Shown here piece after piece: positions 49,482-60,456 of a DNA stretch of 64,000 nucleotides; the first letter of the stretch is position 1, and each line of letters starts with the position of its first letter. Origin of the DNA: Anaerolineales bacterium UBA5797 (GTDB taxonomy: Bacteria; Chloroflexota; Anaerolineae; Anaerolineales; Villigracilaceae); contig DIDP01000087.1 of NCBI GenBank assembly GCA_002418205.1, forward strand, positions 109,169 through 173,168, given 5' to 3'. A program made the translations under genes and the position numbers. The notes below the pieces were generated by a model. The model made no database searches. It saw only the letters and a list, made by a program, of their open reading frames with translations, and was not told where the DNA came from.

Positions 49482-49541
49482 AAATATGACGAAAATCACC
49501 CGAAAAATTGACATGCGTTCGATATGGTCGATTGTTCTTTA

Positions 49542-49550
49542 TGGTACAAT
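49542..49550 (+). promoter_or_regulatory. Candidate promoter of the nuo operon
   Basis: TGGTACAAT is an extended -10 box. A TTGACA at 49509-49514 is too far upstream (30 bases) to pair with it. The start would give a leader of about 50 bases before nuoA. Confidence 0.4.
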
Positions 49551-49608
49551 TTTGCCGTTTGCACCACAATTTGTTAGATAAATTCGATTAATTTACGCTG
49601 GAGAATCT

Positions 49609-49962
49609 ATGAGTCAGTGGATTTACATCGGTTTGTTCTTTATTGTCGGGTTGATCATCCCGGTCGGCGCGATTGTCATGGCATGGATGCTCGGACCCAA
49701 AAAGCCCAACCCCATCAAATTAAGCACCTATGAATGCGGAATCGAGACGGTCGGTGACAGTTGGGTACAGTTCAAAGCCCAGTACTATATCTTTGCGCTT
49801 GTGTTCCTGATCTTCGATGTGGAAACCGTGTTCCTGTTCCCCTGGGCTGTGAAACTTGGACAGCTTGGTCTGTTCGCGGTCATCGAAGGTCTCATCTTCA
49901 TTCTGATCCTCGTCGCCGGGTTGGTGTACACCTGGCGCAAGGGGATGTTGGAGTGGGCGTAA
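49609..49962 (+). CDS. nuoA: NADH-quinone oxidoreductase subunit A
   Basis: NuoA is a small three-helix subunit at the junction of the two arms of complex I. The 117-residue product contains STYECGIETVGDSWVQF in the conserved loop with its Cys, followed by YYIFALVFLIFDVETVFLFPW, here cited as FDVETVFLFPW. GGAG precedes the ATG. Normally nuoB, C and D follow; here the next gene is nuoH after a terminator-like hairpin. Confidence 0.95.
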   Translation: MSQWIYIGLFFIVGLIIPVGAIVMAWMLGPKKPNPIKLSTYECGIETVGDSWVQFKAQYYIFALVFLIFDVETVFLFPWAVKLGQLGLFAVIEGLIFILILVAGLVYTWRKGMLEWA

Positions 49963-49982
49963 TTTTTATGTAATCCCTGGAG

Positions 49983-50020
49983 AAGGCTGATTGGACTCAA
50001 TCCACTCAGCCTTTTCTTTG
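49983..50020 (+). terminator. Terminator-like hairpin between nuoA and nuoH
   Basis: AAGGCTGA (49983-49990) pairs with TCAGCCTT (50006-50013), with an inner TGGA/TCCA helix, followed by TTCTTTG. It could reduce transcription from nuoA into the rest of the cluster. Confidence 0.6.
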
Positions 50021-50037
50021 TGTAACAGGAGTAACTC

Positions 50038-51234
50038 ATGAGTTTTTGGAACGATCCCCTCAAAGTTGCCGCAGACTGGTTGATGGGTATCTTGACTGGC
50101 TGGGGCATGCCTGAGATCGCCGCGCAGATCCTGATCGGTTTTCTCGGCATCCTTCTCCTGATCTCGGTGCTGATGGTGCTCGATATCTTTCTGGTCTGGG
50201 TCGAGCGCAAGGTGGTGGCGCGCTTTCAGGATCGCATCGGTCCCAATCGTCTGGGACCCTTCGGCTTGATCCAGCCGTTCGCCGATATCATCAAACTGAT
50301 GATCAAGGAGGATACAACACCCGGCGGCGCGGACAAGGTCGTGTACAACCTTGCCCCGATGCTTTCGATGATGTCTGTGTTGATCCTGTGGGCGGTGGTG
50401 CCGCTGGCTCCCACCATGCTGGGCGTGGACCTGAACATTGGCGTGTTGTACATTATTGCGGCGGGCGCCATCGGTACGCTTTCGATCATCATGGCAGGCT
50501 GGGCATCGAACAATAAATTTGCGCTGATCGGCGCGTTCCGTCAGGTGGCTGTGATGGTATCGTTCGAAGTCCCGATGCTGGCGACGCTCTTGATCCCCAC
50601 CATTCTGACGGGTTCAATGGGCACGGGCGCGATCATCGAAAAGCAGGATATCTGGTTCTTCTGGCTTGCGCCGCTCGGCGCGGTGATCTTCCTGATCGCC
50701 GCCATCGCCGAACTGGGACGCGCTCCCTTCGATATGGCAGAGGGCGAATCGGAACTGGTCTCCGGTTACAACATCGAGTACTCGGGCATGAAGTTCGGCA
50801 TGTTCTACGCGGGCGAACTCCTGCACGCCTTCACCTTCGGCGGTTTCCTGGCGATCATGTTCTTTGGCGGATACCGGTTCTTCGGTCTGGAGTTGGTCAG
50901 TCCCTTCCTCGCGATCGCGGTGCTTTTGTTCAAAGCCTTCATCGGTTACTGGCTCATCATGTGGGTCAAATACACCCTCCTGCGCATCCGCATCGACCAC
51001 ATGCTGGCGTTCAACTGGAAGTTCCTGACGCCGCTGGCTTTCGTCCTTTTGATGGTGGTCGCGTTGATGAATGCGCTTCTCGCGGGGACCCCGACCTGGC
51101 TCTACATCGTAGGCATGTTCCTGTCCAATGTTCTGGTCGCGTGGGGCGCGCTCGAAGTTGCACGCTCTTACAGCCGCAGGGAGCGTGAGAAGGTCGAAGG
51201 ACCGAAGCCCGTTGTCGAAACGGCTCAACATTGA
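50038..51234 (+). CDS. nuoH: NADH-quinone oxidoreductase subunit H
   Basis: NuoH forms the quinone chamber and first proton path of complex I. The 398-residue product has the conserved ERKVVARFQDRIGPNRLGP, FADIIKLMIKED, the loop EVPM after QVAVMVSF, AELGRAPFDMAEGESELVSG and YSGMKFGMFYAGE. Eight helices are expected. The C-terminal tail (SRREREKVEGPKPVV) is longer and more charged than in E. coli. AACAGGAG lies before the ATG. nuoJ follows by 17 bases. Confidence 0.95.
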   Translation: MSFWNDPLKVAADWLMGILTGWGMPEIAAQILIGFLGILLLISVLMVLDIFLVWVERKVVARFQDRIGPNRLGPFGLIQPFADIIKLMIKEDTTPGGADKVVYNLAPMLSMMSVLILWAVVPLAPTMLGVDLNIGVLYIIAAGAIGTLSIIMAGWASNNKFALIGAFRQVAVMVSFEVPMLATLLIPTILTGSMGTGAIIEKQDIWFFWLAPLGAVIFLIAAIAELGRAPFDMAEGESELVSGYNIEYSGMKFGMFYAGELLHAFTFGGFLAIMFFGGYRFFGLELVSPFLAIAVLLFKAFIGYWLIMWVKYTLLRIRIDHMLAFNWKFLTPLAFVLLMVVALMNALLAGTPTWLYIVGMFLSNVLVAWGALEVARSYSRREREKVEGPKPVVETAQH

Positions 51235-51251
51235 AATGGAGCGGACATAAA

Positions 51252-51779
51252 ATGACTGGTGAACAAATCACTTTCCTTATCGTTGCCCTCGTCACACTTG
51301 GTTCGGGTTTAATGGTGGTGACGACGCGCAACCTTGTCCATGCCGCGCTGTGGCTGGTTGCCACTTTATTTGGCGTGGCGGTGACGTATGCCCTTTTGCA
51401 TGCCAGCTTCCTGGCTGTGGTTCAGGTTGTCGTTTACATCGGTGCGATCGCCATCCTGTTCATTTTTGCGGTGATGCTCACCCGCAAGGACATGCGCGAC
51501 CAGGGTCCGCAGATGAACAGGAACTGGTGGTTCGGCGCGTTGCTGGCTGTCCTGACCTTCGGCGGGTTGTATTTCCTGCTCCAGGGTTGGACCGGTTTGT
51601 CGAAAACGGCAGCAGCCCTCCCGTCCGGTTTTGATGCGGTGGGGGAGTTGGGCAATGCGCTCGTCTCACCTGATGCATACGTCCTGCCGTTCGAAGTTGC
51701 TTCGGTCCTGTTGGTGGCGGCATTGGTGGGCGCGGTCTATGTTGCATTCAATCCCCATTCCGGGAATTCTGGGAAATAG
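51252..51779 (+). CDS. nuoJ: NADH-quinone oxidoreductase subunit J
   Basis: NuoJ contributes the helix that undergoes a pi-bulge change during turnover. The 175-residue product has five helices and the conserved ALHASFLAVVQVVVYIGAIA in the form LHASFLAVVQVVVYIGAI, including the Tyr-Ile-Gly-Ala. ATG 51252 is used; the earlier in-frame TTG overlaps nuoH. It lies between H and K, with no nuoI in front of it, contrary to the usual order H-I-J-K. Confidence 0.93.
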   Translation: MTGEQITFLIVALVTLGSGLMVVTTRNLVHAALWLVATLFGVAVTYALLHASFLAVVQVVVYIGAIAILFIFAVMLTRKDMRDQGPQMNRNWWFGALLAVLTFGGLYFLLQGWTGLSKTAAALPSGFDAVGELGNALVSPDAYVLPFEVASVLLVAALVGAVYVAFNPHSGNSGK

Positions 51780-51791
51780 GAGGCGCAAATC

Positions 51792-52100
51792 ATGGTTCCA
51801 CTTTCCTGGTATCTGATCTTCGCTGCAGCGCTTTTCAGCATTGGCTTGTTCGGTGTGCTTTCAAGGCGTAATGCGATCGCCATCCTGCTCGGCGTCGAGT
51901 TGATGTTGAACTCTGTGAATATCAACCTGGCCGCGTTCTGGCGTTACGGCAACGTGATGGACATGACGGGACAGGTCTTTGCAATCATCGTATTCGCGGT
52001 TGCCGCAGCGGAAGTGGCTGTGGGGCTGGCGCTGGTGATCTCGGTATATCGCCGCCGTAATACAGTTGTGGCGGACGAAATTGACATGATGAAGTGGTAG
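51792..52100 (+). CDS. nuoK: NADH-quinone oxidoreductase subunit K
   Basis: NuoK is a three-helix subunit with two membrane glutamates in the proton path. The 102-residue product shows GVELMLNSVNINLAAF (first Glu) and AAAEVAVGLALVISV (second Glu), both conserved. AGGAGG overlaps the nuoJ stop. Length is standard. Confidence 0.96.
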   Translation: MVPLSWYLIFAAALFSIGLFGVLSRRNAIAILLGVELMLNSVNINLAAFWRYGNVMDMTGQVFAIIVFAVAAAEVAVGLALVISVYRRRNTVVADEIDMMKW

Positions 52101-52108
52101 GGACAAAT

Positions 52109-54280
<2,172 letters not shown>

Positions 54281-54290
54281 GGAGTAAATG

Positions 54291-55835
54291 ATGGATTTCA
54301 TCGCTACTCATCTTCTTTCAATGATCCTGTTCTTCCCGGCGCTTGCCGCTGTGGTCATGCTCTTCCTGCCGAAGGATGAGAATAAACTCTACCGCTGGTT
54401 TGCATTCGGTGCGAGCCTGGTCCCGTTCGCGCTTTCGCTCTACGCCTGGTTCAACTTCCGGACGGTCCAGACCGGCTTTCAGTTTGAAGAATCCTATCCC
54501 TGGTACGAAGCGATCGGTTCATCCCTGCACCTCGGCGTGGACGGTCTCTCGCTCACGATGGTTCTGCTGACGACCCTGCTCACGCCGCTCGCCATCCTTG
54601 CATCGTTCAGCATCACTGACCGCGTCAAGCCTTACATGATGCTGTTCCTCTTCCTCGAGACAGGCATGCTCGGCGTCTTCATGGCGCTCGATCTGCTGAT
54701 CTTCTTCGTCTTCTGGGAGATCGGTCTTGTCCCGATGTACTTCCTCATCAACCAGTGGGGGAGTGCCAACCGCAACTATGCTTCGCTCAAGTTCATGATC
54801 TACACCATGGGCGGATCGCTTGGACTCCTGCTTGCGGTGCAGATGCTCGGCGTTCTTTTCGGGACCTATGACCTGCTCGCGTTATATGATCGTTGGAACG
54901 CCCTCGAGGCCGGGACCGTGTTGCTCGGCATGTCCGTGCATACCGTGAAGACCATCGCTTTCTGGGCGTTCGTGATCGCCTTCGCGGTCAAGGTTCCATT
55001 GTGGCCCTTCCATACCTGGCTGCCTGATGCGCATACCGAAGCGCCGACTGCCGGGTCGATGATCCTGGCTGGTGTTCTGCTCAAACTTGGCGCCTATGGC
55101 TTCCTGAGGTTGATCCTCCCGTTATATCCGCTCGAGGCGAAGATCTTTGCCGGCGCGCTGGCGTTCCTTGCGGTCGCGGCGATCGTCTTCGGCGCGTTCG
55201 GTTCCTACGCTCAGACGGATTTCAAACGACTGGTCGCGTATTCGTCGGTCAACCATATGGGATTTGTAGTGCTCGGTATAGCGGCGGCAGCTTTCGCCGT
55301 CGGGACGGAAGATGCGAGGATCGCATTAAACGGCGCCATCCTCCAGATGTTCAACCACGGTCTCTCGGCGGCTGGCATGTTCTTCCTGGTGGGTGTCATC
55401 TATGAACGAACGCACACCCGCAACCTGGAGGAGTTTGGCGGCTTGTTCCCGCTGGTGCCGGTCTATGGCGGCATTTTGATCTTCACCAGCATGGCTTCGC
55501 TTGGCTTGCCGGGACTCAACGGCTTCATCTCCGAGTTCCTGGTGGTGCGGGGCTCCTTCGGTGTGGGTGTCAATTCCGTGCCTGTGATGGCGATCTACAC
55601 AGCCGTAGCGATGCTGGGGCTGCTCTTCACGGGCGCGTATATCTTGAAGGGAATAAAGAAAGTTTTGCATGGGCCCCTGAACGAACACTGGGCACACGGC
55701 GAGCATAAGTTGACCGAGATCAACACACGTGAGGTTATTGTAATGGTTCCGCTCATGGCGTTGATCTTGTGGATCGGTCTGTATCCTGCCTGGATACTGG
55801 ATGTGATCAACAAAGCCGTGGTCATGCTTTTCTAA
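54291..55835 (+). CDS. nuoM: NADH-quinone oxidoreductase subunit M (first copy)
   Basis: NuoM is an antiporter-like proton pump. The 514-residue product carries FWEIGLVPMYFLINQWG, KVPLWPFHTWLPDAHTEAPT, and AYSSVNHMGFVVLGIAA with the usual Lys and His residues. It has 14 helices and normal length. AGGAG lies six bases before ATG 54291; the ATG one codon earlier is also possible. A second NuoM gene follows ten bases downstream. Confidence 0.93.
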   Translation: MDFIATHLLSMILFFPALAAVVMLFLPKDENKLYRWFAFGASLVPFALSLYAWFNFRTVQTGFQFEESYPWYEAIGSSLHLGVDGLSLTMVLLTTLLTPLAILASFSITDRVKPYMMLFLFLETGMLGVFMALDLLIFFVFWEIGLVPMYFLINQWGSANRNYASLKFMIYTMGGSLGLLLAVQMLGVLFGTYDLLALYDRWNALEAGTVLLGMSVHTVKTIAFWAFVIAFAVKVPLWPFHTWLPDAHTEAPTAGSMILAGVLLKLGAYGFLRLILPLYPLEAKIFAGALAFLAVAAIVFGAFGSYAQTDFKRLVAYSSVNHMGFVVLGIAAAAFAVGTEDARIALNGAILQMFNHGLSAAGMFFLVGVIYERTHTRNLEEFGGLFPLVPVYGGILIFTSMASLGLPGLNGFISEFLVVRGSFGVGVNSVPVMAIYTAVAMLGLLFTGAYILKGIKKVLHGPLNEHWAHGEHKLTEINTREVIVMVPLMALILWIGLYPAWILDVINKAVVMLF

Positions 55836-55845
55836 GAGGTGGCTG

Positions 55846-57357
55846 ATGAATTTTCCTGTTCTTAGCATCATCACGTTCACACCGATGGTCGCGGCAGTCT
55901 TGATCCTGCTGATGCCCGCCCAACGGAGAAACGAATCCCGCGCGGTCGCGCTGATGGCGGCGACCTTTGCCCTGATCCTATCCATTTGGGTATATTTCTC
56001 ATACGATCAGGCTGCCGCCGGATATCAATTCGTGGAAAAATACAACTGGCTTCCCGCGCTGGGCATCAGCCTGCACTTCGGCGTGGATGGCATGAGCGCA
56101 CCGCTCGTCCTGTTGACAGGCGTGGTCATGTTCACGGGTGTGTTGATCTCCTGGGGCGATGAAGATCCACATGTCAAAGCCGGCATCCAGGATCGGCCGC
56201 GCGAGTTCTTCGCCTTCCTGTTCATCCTTGCGAGTGGCGTGTTCGGTGTTTTCGTTTCACTCGACCTGTTCATGCTGTTCTTCTTCTATGAGATCGCGGT
56301 CTTCCCGATGTACCTGCTCATCGCCATTTGGGGGTGGGTGGTGACCCGCGAATATGCCGCCATGAAACTGACCCTCTACCTGTTCGTGGGTTCGGTGGTT
56401 TCACTGGTCGGTGCGCTCGTGATGTATTGGATGCAATACAAGAACACCGGCATCCTTTCGTTCGACATGCTCGTCATGGAAAATGCCGGTTTTTCACAGG
56501 CTTTTCAAAACGCCTGGTTCCTGCCGGTCTTCTTTGGGTTTGCGGTATTGGGCGGTATCTGGCCCTTCCACAACTGGTCGCCAGATGGTCACGTTGCCGC
56601 CCCGACCGCCGTTTCCATGTTCCATGCAGGTGTGTTGATGAAGCTCGGCGCCTTCGCCGCCTTGCGTGTTGGCATCATGCTCCTGCCCGAGGGTGCCAGG
56701 CATTGGTCATGGTTGATCATGACTTTTGCGGCGGTCGCGGTTGTGTACGGCGCCTACATCGCCTTCGTTCAGACGGACATGAAATACATGATCGGTTTCT
56801 CATCCGTTTCGCATATGGGGCTTGTGATGCTCGGCCTCTCGACCCTGAACTCGACCGGTCTCACCGGCGCGGGTGTGCAGATGTTCTCCCACGGTGTGAT
56901 GACGGCTCTCTTCTTTGCTGTCACCGGTATGATCTACGACCGGGCGCACACCCGCATGATCCCCGAACTGGGCGGCATGATGAAGATCATGCCTTTTGCC
57001 GGGGTCGGTTTCATCATCGGTGGTCTGGTCTCGATGGGTATGCCCGGCTTTTCGGGGTTCGTTGCCGAGTTCCCGATCTTCATGGGGGTCTGGCGCGAGC
57101 AATGGCTGGTGGCAGTGATCGCCAGCATCTCCATCGTCATCACCGCGGCTTATATTATGATGAACATCCGCAAGGTGTTCTTCAGTGAATTGCCCGAAAA
57201 ACTTACAGGGCATGTGGGTGATATCACCGTGCTGGATAAGGTTGCCATCGTCACGCTTTGCGTTTTGATGATCGGCATTGGCTTGTTCCCGAGCCTGATG
57301 GTTCCGATGGTGCAGACCGGCGTCGAGAATATCATTCGCTTATTGGGAGGTGCATAA
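55846..57357 (+). CDS. nuoM: NADH-quinone oxidoreductase subunit M (second copy)
   Basis: A 503-residue second NuoM. It has YEIAVFPMYLLIAIWGW (the conserved Glu in FFYEIAVFP), IWPFHNWSPDGHVAAPT (the family KVPxxPFHxWLPDAH is altered, with no Lys before WPFH), and FVQTDMKYMIGFSSVSHMG. The loss of lysine in the WPFH segment and Ser for Leu in WSPDGH suggest a changed proton path, though I cannot prove this. Two adjacent NuoM genes are a feature of the 2M type of complex I described in several phyla. Its stop overlaps the nuoN start. Confidence 0.9.
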   Translation: MNFPVLSIITFTPMVAAVLILLMPAQRRNESRAVALMAATFALILSIWVYFSYDQAAAGYQFVEKYNWLPALGISLHFGVDGMSAPLVLLTGVVMFTGVLISWGDEDPHVKAGIQDRPREFFAFLFILASGVFGVFVSLDLFMLFFFYEIAVFPMYLLIAIWGWVVTREYAAMKLTLYLFVGSVVSLVGALVMYWMQYKNTGILSFDMLVMENAGFSQAFQNAWFLPVFFGFAVLGGIWPFHNWSPDGHVAAPTAVSMFHAGVLMKLGAFAALRVGIMLLPEGARHWSWLIMTFAAVAVVYGAYIAFVQTDMKYMIGFSSVSHMGLVMLGLSTLNSTGLTGAGVQMFSHGVMTALFFAVTGMIYDRAHTRMIPELGGMMKIMPFAGVGFIIGGLVSMGMPGFSGFVAEFPIFMGVWREQWLVAVIASISIVITAAYIMMNIRKVFFSELPEKLTGHVGDITVLDKVAIVTLCVLMIGIGLFPSLMVPMVQTGVENIIRLLGGA

Positions 57358-58805
57358 TGATCAGTTCGACAATGTTTGCATCCATCCTTCCCGAGATCCT
57401 GATCCTTGTTCTCGCCATCCTGATCTTTATTGTCGAGCCGTTTTGGAAGGACGAGAAACGCCGCAATGTAGGCTGGCTTACGGCGGGTGGCTTGCTTGCC
57501 GCGATGATCCTCAGCTTTATCTTTGGACAACCCGGCGAGCCGACCGCCACACTCGGCGGCATGGTCCGCTTCGATTGGCTCGGGTTTTTCTTCAAGATGC
57601 TCTTCATGTTCGCGGGCGCGGCTACCGCCCTGCTCTTCATGGACAATGAAAAGATCGGTCGGCGCGGTGAGGCGTATCTCCTGCTGCTCGCCTCGCTTCT
57701 CGGCATGAACCTTATGGCTGCTTCTGCTGATCTGGTCATGCTCTACCTTGCGATCGAGACGACATCCATTCCGCTTTATATCCTCTCCGGCTTCATGCTG
57801 ACAGATGGCAAATCCACGGAGGCGGGTTTCAAGTATCTGCTTTTCGGTGCGATGTCCTCCGCGATCATGTTGTACGGTTTCAGCCTAGTCTTTGGTTTCA
57901 CCGGGACGACGAGTTTGTATCAATTGGCTGGGATGCTCAATGCGGGCAGTCTGTCTCTGACCGCGGCGTTTGGCATCCTGGCATTGATTTTGGTGGGACT
58001 CGGTTTTAAGGTTTCCATCGTGCCATTCCACTTCTGGGCGCCGGATGTGTATGAAGGCGCGCCGACGCCGATCTCCGGGTTCCTGTCCACAGCCTCGAAA
58101 GCCGCGGGCTTTGCAGTGCTTGTGCGCCTGTTCTTTGTGGCTTTTCCCGGTTATGCCGCCTCATGGACGCTGGTATTGGCGATCCTTTCCGCGGTCACGA
58201 TGACGGTTGGCAACCTGTTGACTCTGCAGCAGACGAATATCAAACGACTGCTTGCCTATTCGTCCATTGCGCATGCCGGTTATGCCTTGATCGGCGTTGT
58301 TGCCCTGACCCAGTTGGGCGCGGCGAGCGTGATCTTCTACCTCGCGGCGTATATTGCCACCAACCTGCTCGCCTTCGGGATCGTCATGGCGTTCAGCCGC
58401 GTGACCGGATTGGAAGAGATCAAGGATTATGCCGGCCTGAGTCGCCGTTCACCCTGGCTGGGGCTGATGATGCTGGCGGCGTTCCTTTCGCTGGCAGGGA
58501 TGCCGCCGTTCGGCGGGTTCGTGGCGAAAGTGTTCGTTTTTGCGGCTGGTGTGCAGGCTGGGTATGTCTGGCTGGTCATTGTGGGCATCATCAATTCGAT
58601 CATCGGTGTGTACTACTATTTGAACGTCTTGAAGTTCGTCTATCTCTACCGGATGCCGAATGAGGATGAGGAAAACCATCCCGTGCCGTTGACCCGTCCA
58701 TACGTGATCGCCCTCGCTGTGCTGGCGCTTGGCGTGATTCTGATCGGTACTGTCTTCGCTCCGTGGTTCGGCTGGTCGGACGCGGCGGCGTTGAATTTGT
58801 TCTAG
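57357..58805 (+). CDS. nuoN: NADH-quinone oxidoreductase subunit N
   Basis: NuoN is the pump nearest the quinone site. The 482-residue product has YLAIETTSIPLYILSGF, FKVSIVPFHFWAPDVYEGAP in the form VPFHFWAPDVYEGAPTP, and QTNIKRLLAYSSIAHAGYAL with the expected Lys. ATG 57357 shares its first base with the nuoM stop (TAATG) and has GGGAGG upstream. It closes the cluster; no nuo gene for the peripheral arm follows. Confidence 0.94.
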   Translation: MISSTMFASILPEILILVLAILIFIVEPFWKDEKRRNVGWLTAGGLLAAMILSFIFGQPGEPTATLGGMVRFDWLGFFFKMLFMFAGAATALLFMDNEKIGRRGEAYLLLLASLLGMNLMAASADLVMLYLAIETTSIPLYILSGFMLTDGKSTEAGFKYLLFGAMSSAIMLYGFSLVFGFTGTTSLYQLAGMLNAGSLSLTAAFGILALILVGLGFKVSIVPFHFWAPDVYEGAPTPISGFLSTASKAAGFAVLVRLFFVAFPGYAASWTLVLAILSAVTMTVGNLLTLQQTNIKRLLAYSSIAHAGYALIGVVALTQLGAASVIFYLAAYIATNLLAFGIVMAFSRVTGLEEIKDYAGLSRRSPWLGLMMLAAFLSLAGMPPFGGFVAKVFVFAAGVQAGYVWLVIVGIINSIIGVYYYLNVLKFVYLYRMPNEDEENHPVPLTRPYVIALAVLALGVILIGTVFAPWFGWSDAAALNLF

Positions 58806-58861
58806 TGCGGAGGCAGGCTGAAGGTCCGAAGGGAAGCGGCGGAAGCCATTCGCATTATTGT

Positions 58862-58891
58862 TTGACATACTTTCAGCCTGTCGTTTATAAT
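58862..58891 (+). promoter_or_regulatory. Consensus promoter of the Fo operon
   Basis: TTGACA (58862-58867) and TATAAT (58886-58891), both perfect, 18 bp apart. The expected start is near 58898, two bases before the ATG of the first gene. An inverted repeat AGGCTGAA (58815-58822)/TTCAGCCT (58872-58879) overlaps the spacer and could be an operator or the end of nuo transcription. Confidence 0.75.
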
Positions 58892-58899
58892 CGTGCAAC

Positions 58900-59172
58900 A
58901 TGACACAATCAGAACAAAAAGGCAGAAGCATCCTGACCAATTTATTGATCGTGTTGATCGGCCAGGTGGGATGTCTTACCTTGATCATCATTCTGGCTTC
59001 TGTGTTCGGCGGATTGTGGTTGGACAGAGTTTTCAACACAAAGCCGGTTTTTACACTGGCTTTGTTGTTTGCAGGAATCCCCGTGTCGGTGCTCGTGATG
59101 CTGAACGTCGGGCGCAAAACACTGGCGCGTTTGAAAGAAAAATTGGAAAAAGAATCTGAAACTTCGTCATAG
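58900..59172 (+). CDS. AtpZ/AtpI-like ATP synthase accessory protein
   Basis: A 90-residue protein with two membrane helices (about 12-36 and 47-68), a charged C-terminus (LKEKLEKESET) and a short loop VFGGLWLDRVFNTKPVF that matches the AtpZ/AtpI (ATPase gene 1) family. These proteins help assemble the c-ring or handle magnesium. It opens the Fo gene cluster ten bases before atpB. No ribosome site precedes its ATG, and the promoter places the start only about two bases upstream, so it is probably translated from a leaderless mRNA. Confidence 0.78.
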   Translation: MTQSEQKGRSILTNLLIVLIGQVGCLTLIIILASVFGGLWLDRVFNTKPVFTLALLFAGIPVSVLVMLNVGRKTLARLKEKLEKESETSS

Positions 59173-59182
59173 GAGGCGGACT

Positions 59183-60166
59183 TTGGAAAAAGAAACACGC
59201 AGACCCTGGCGCAGATGGGTCGTCCTGGTGCTCCTGATCGTAGGTTTTATTTTGGGCGGCATATTTGTGCCCATAGCACCTGAGATCGTGGTGGCGCCGG
59301 AAAAATTAAGTTATACCCCACTGTTCACCCTGCCAGTCATTGGTGATTTTTACCTGGTGAACACACTTCCCACGCTGGTGATCACGATCATATTGATCAT
59401 TGTGGTGGCGTTCTACACCAATCGCTCGTTGAAGAACAGCCAGAAGACCGACCTCGTTCCGCGCGGGATCGGCAACCTGATGGAGTCGTTCTTTGAACTG
59501 CTTTACAACCTGACGGAGGGCTCGGCGGGGACCAAGTATGCGCGCATGATCTTCCCCTGGTTTGCGACCATCATGTTCTATGTGTTATTCGCGAACCTGT
59601 TGAAGTTGATCCCCGGTTTTGAAGCCATTGGGCTGATCAAGGAGGCACATGGCGAGGGCGGTCACGCCTATGTCCAGCTGTTCGGTGGTTTGAACATGCT
59701 GACCCCCGAGGAAGGTCACTACGTGCTTTATCCGTTCCTGCGCGGCATTTCGGTGGACTTGAACTTCACGTTCGCCCTCGCCCTGATCTCGGTGGTCATG
59801 ATCCAGGTCGTCGGGTTCCGCGCTCAGGGATTTGGGTACCTGAGCAAGTTTTTCAACACCAAACGCATGTTCAAGGTCCCGTTCTTTGGTGCCATGGACT
59901 TTCTGGTTGGTCTGCTCGAGTTGATCTCGGAGCTTTCGAAGATCCTCTCGTTCGCGTTCCGTCTGTTCGGTAACATGTTCGCAGGGATCGTGCTGGTCGC
60001 GATCGTTGCGGGTTTGCTTGGCAAGTTCTCGATCCTGCCTGCGATGATTATGCTGTTCGAGTTGTTCGTCGGTGTTATCCAGGCATTTGTTTTCGGCATG
60101 TTGACGATGGTCTTTATGGCGCAAGCCACGCAGGGCCACGGCGAAGAGCACGCAGAAGCTCACTAA
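59183..60166 (+). CDS. atpB: F0F1 ATP synthase subunit a
   Basis: Subunit a forms the proton half-channels against the c-ring. The 327-residue product has the conserved functional segment LLELISELSKILSFAFRLFGNMFAG cited here as SFAFRLFGNMFAG, with the essential Arg, and an upstream helix region with FANLLKLIPGF. Five to six helices are present, with an extra extracytoplasmic stretch at about 25-55. Translation starts at TTG 59183: AGGAGG is six bases upstream and no ATG is available. Confidence 0.93.
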   Translation: MEKETRRPWRRWVVLVLLIVGFILGGIFVPIAPEIVVAPEKLSYTPLFTLPVIGDFYLVNTLPTLVITIILIIVVAFYTNRSLKNSQKTDLVPRGIGNLMESFFELLYNLTEGSAGTKYARMIFPWFATIMFYVLFANLLKLIPGFEAIGLIKEAHGEGGHAYVQLFGGLNMLTPEEGHYVLYPFLRGISVDLNFTFALALISVVMIQVVGFRAQGFGYLSKFFNTKRMFKVPFFGAMDFLVGLLELISELSKILSFAFRLFGNMFAGIVLVAIVAGLLGKFSILPAMIMLFELFVGVIQAFVFGMLTMVFMAQATQGHGEEHAEAH

Positions 60167-60200
60167 TCTAAACAGGAATAACCTAAGGAGGCTTATAAAC

Positions 60201-60440
60201 ATGGAAGGAAATATTTTGGATGCGATGCGCTACGTGGGTGCCGGTCTTGCGATGATCGGCGCGGCGGGCGCAGGTGTGGGGATTGGTCTGAGCGTGCAGG
60301 GTGCTCTTACCGGTATGGCTCGCAACCCGGATACATACGGTAATCTTTTGACCAACATGATCCTCGGTATTGCGTTCTCCGAAGCGATCGCGATCTACTG
60401 TCTGGTCATTGCGTTCCTTATGCTCTTCAAGGTCGTATAA
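60201..60440 (+). CDS. atpE: F0F1 ATP synthase subunit c
   Basis: The 79-residue hairpin subunit of the rotor ring. Helix 1 has GAAGAGVGIGLSVQGAL, the loop is ARNPDTYGN, and helix 2 carries the ion-binding Glu in GIAFSEAIAIYCLVIAF. The residues that build a sodium site in sodium-dependent rings (Gln in helix 1, Ser-Thr after the Glu) are absent, so the ring is probably proton-driven. AAGGAGG precedes the ATG. Confidence 0.95.
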   Translation: MEGNILDAMRYVGAGLAMIGAAGAGVGIGLSVQGALTGMARNPDTYGNLLTNMILGIAFSEAIAIYCLVIAFLMLFKVV

Positions 60441-60456
60441 CAGGTAGGAGCAACAG

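Noticed and set aside
55846..57357. Mrp antiporter subunit in place of a second NuoM
   Set aside because: It sits between nuoM and nuoN with overlapping translation and keeps NuoM-like motifs, and no other mrp gene is present.
60201..60440. Sodium-type c-ring
   Set aside because: Helix 1 lacks the Gln and helix 2 lacks the Ser-Thr after the Glu that form the sodium site.
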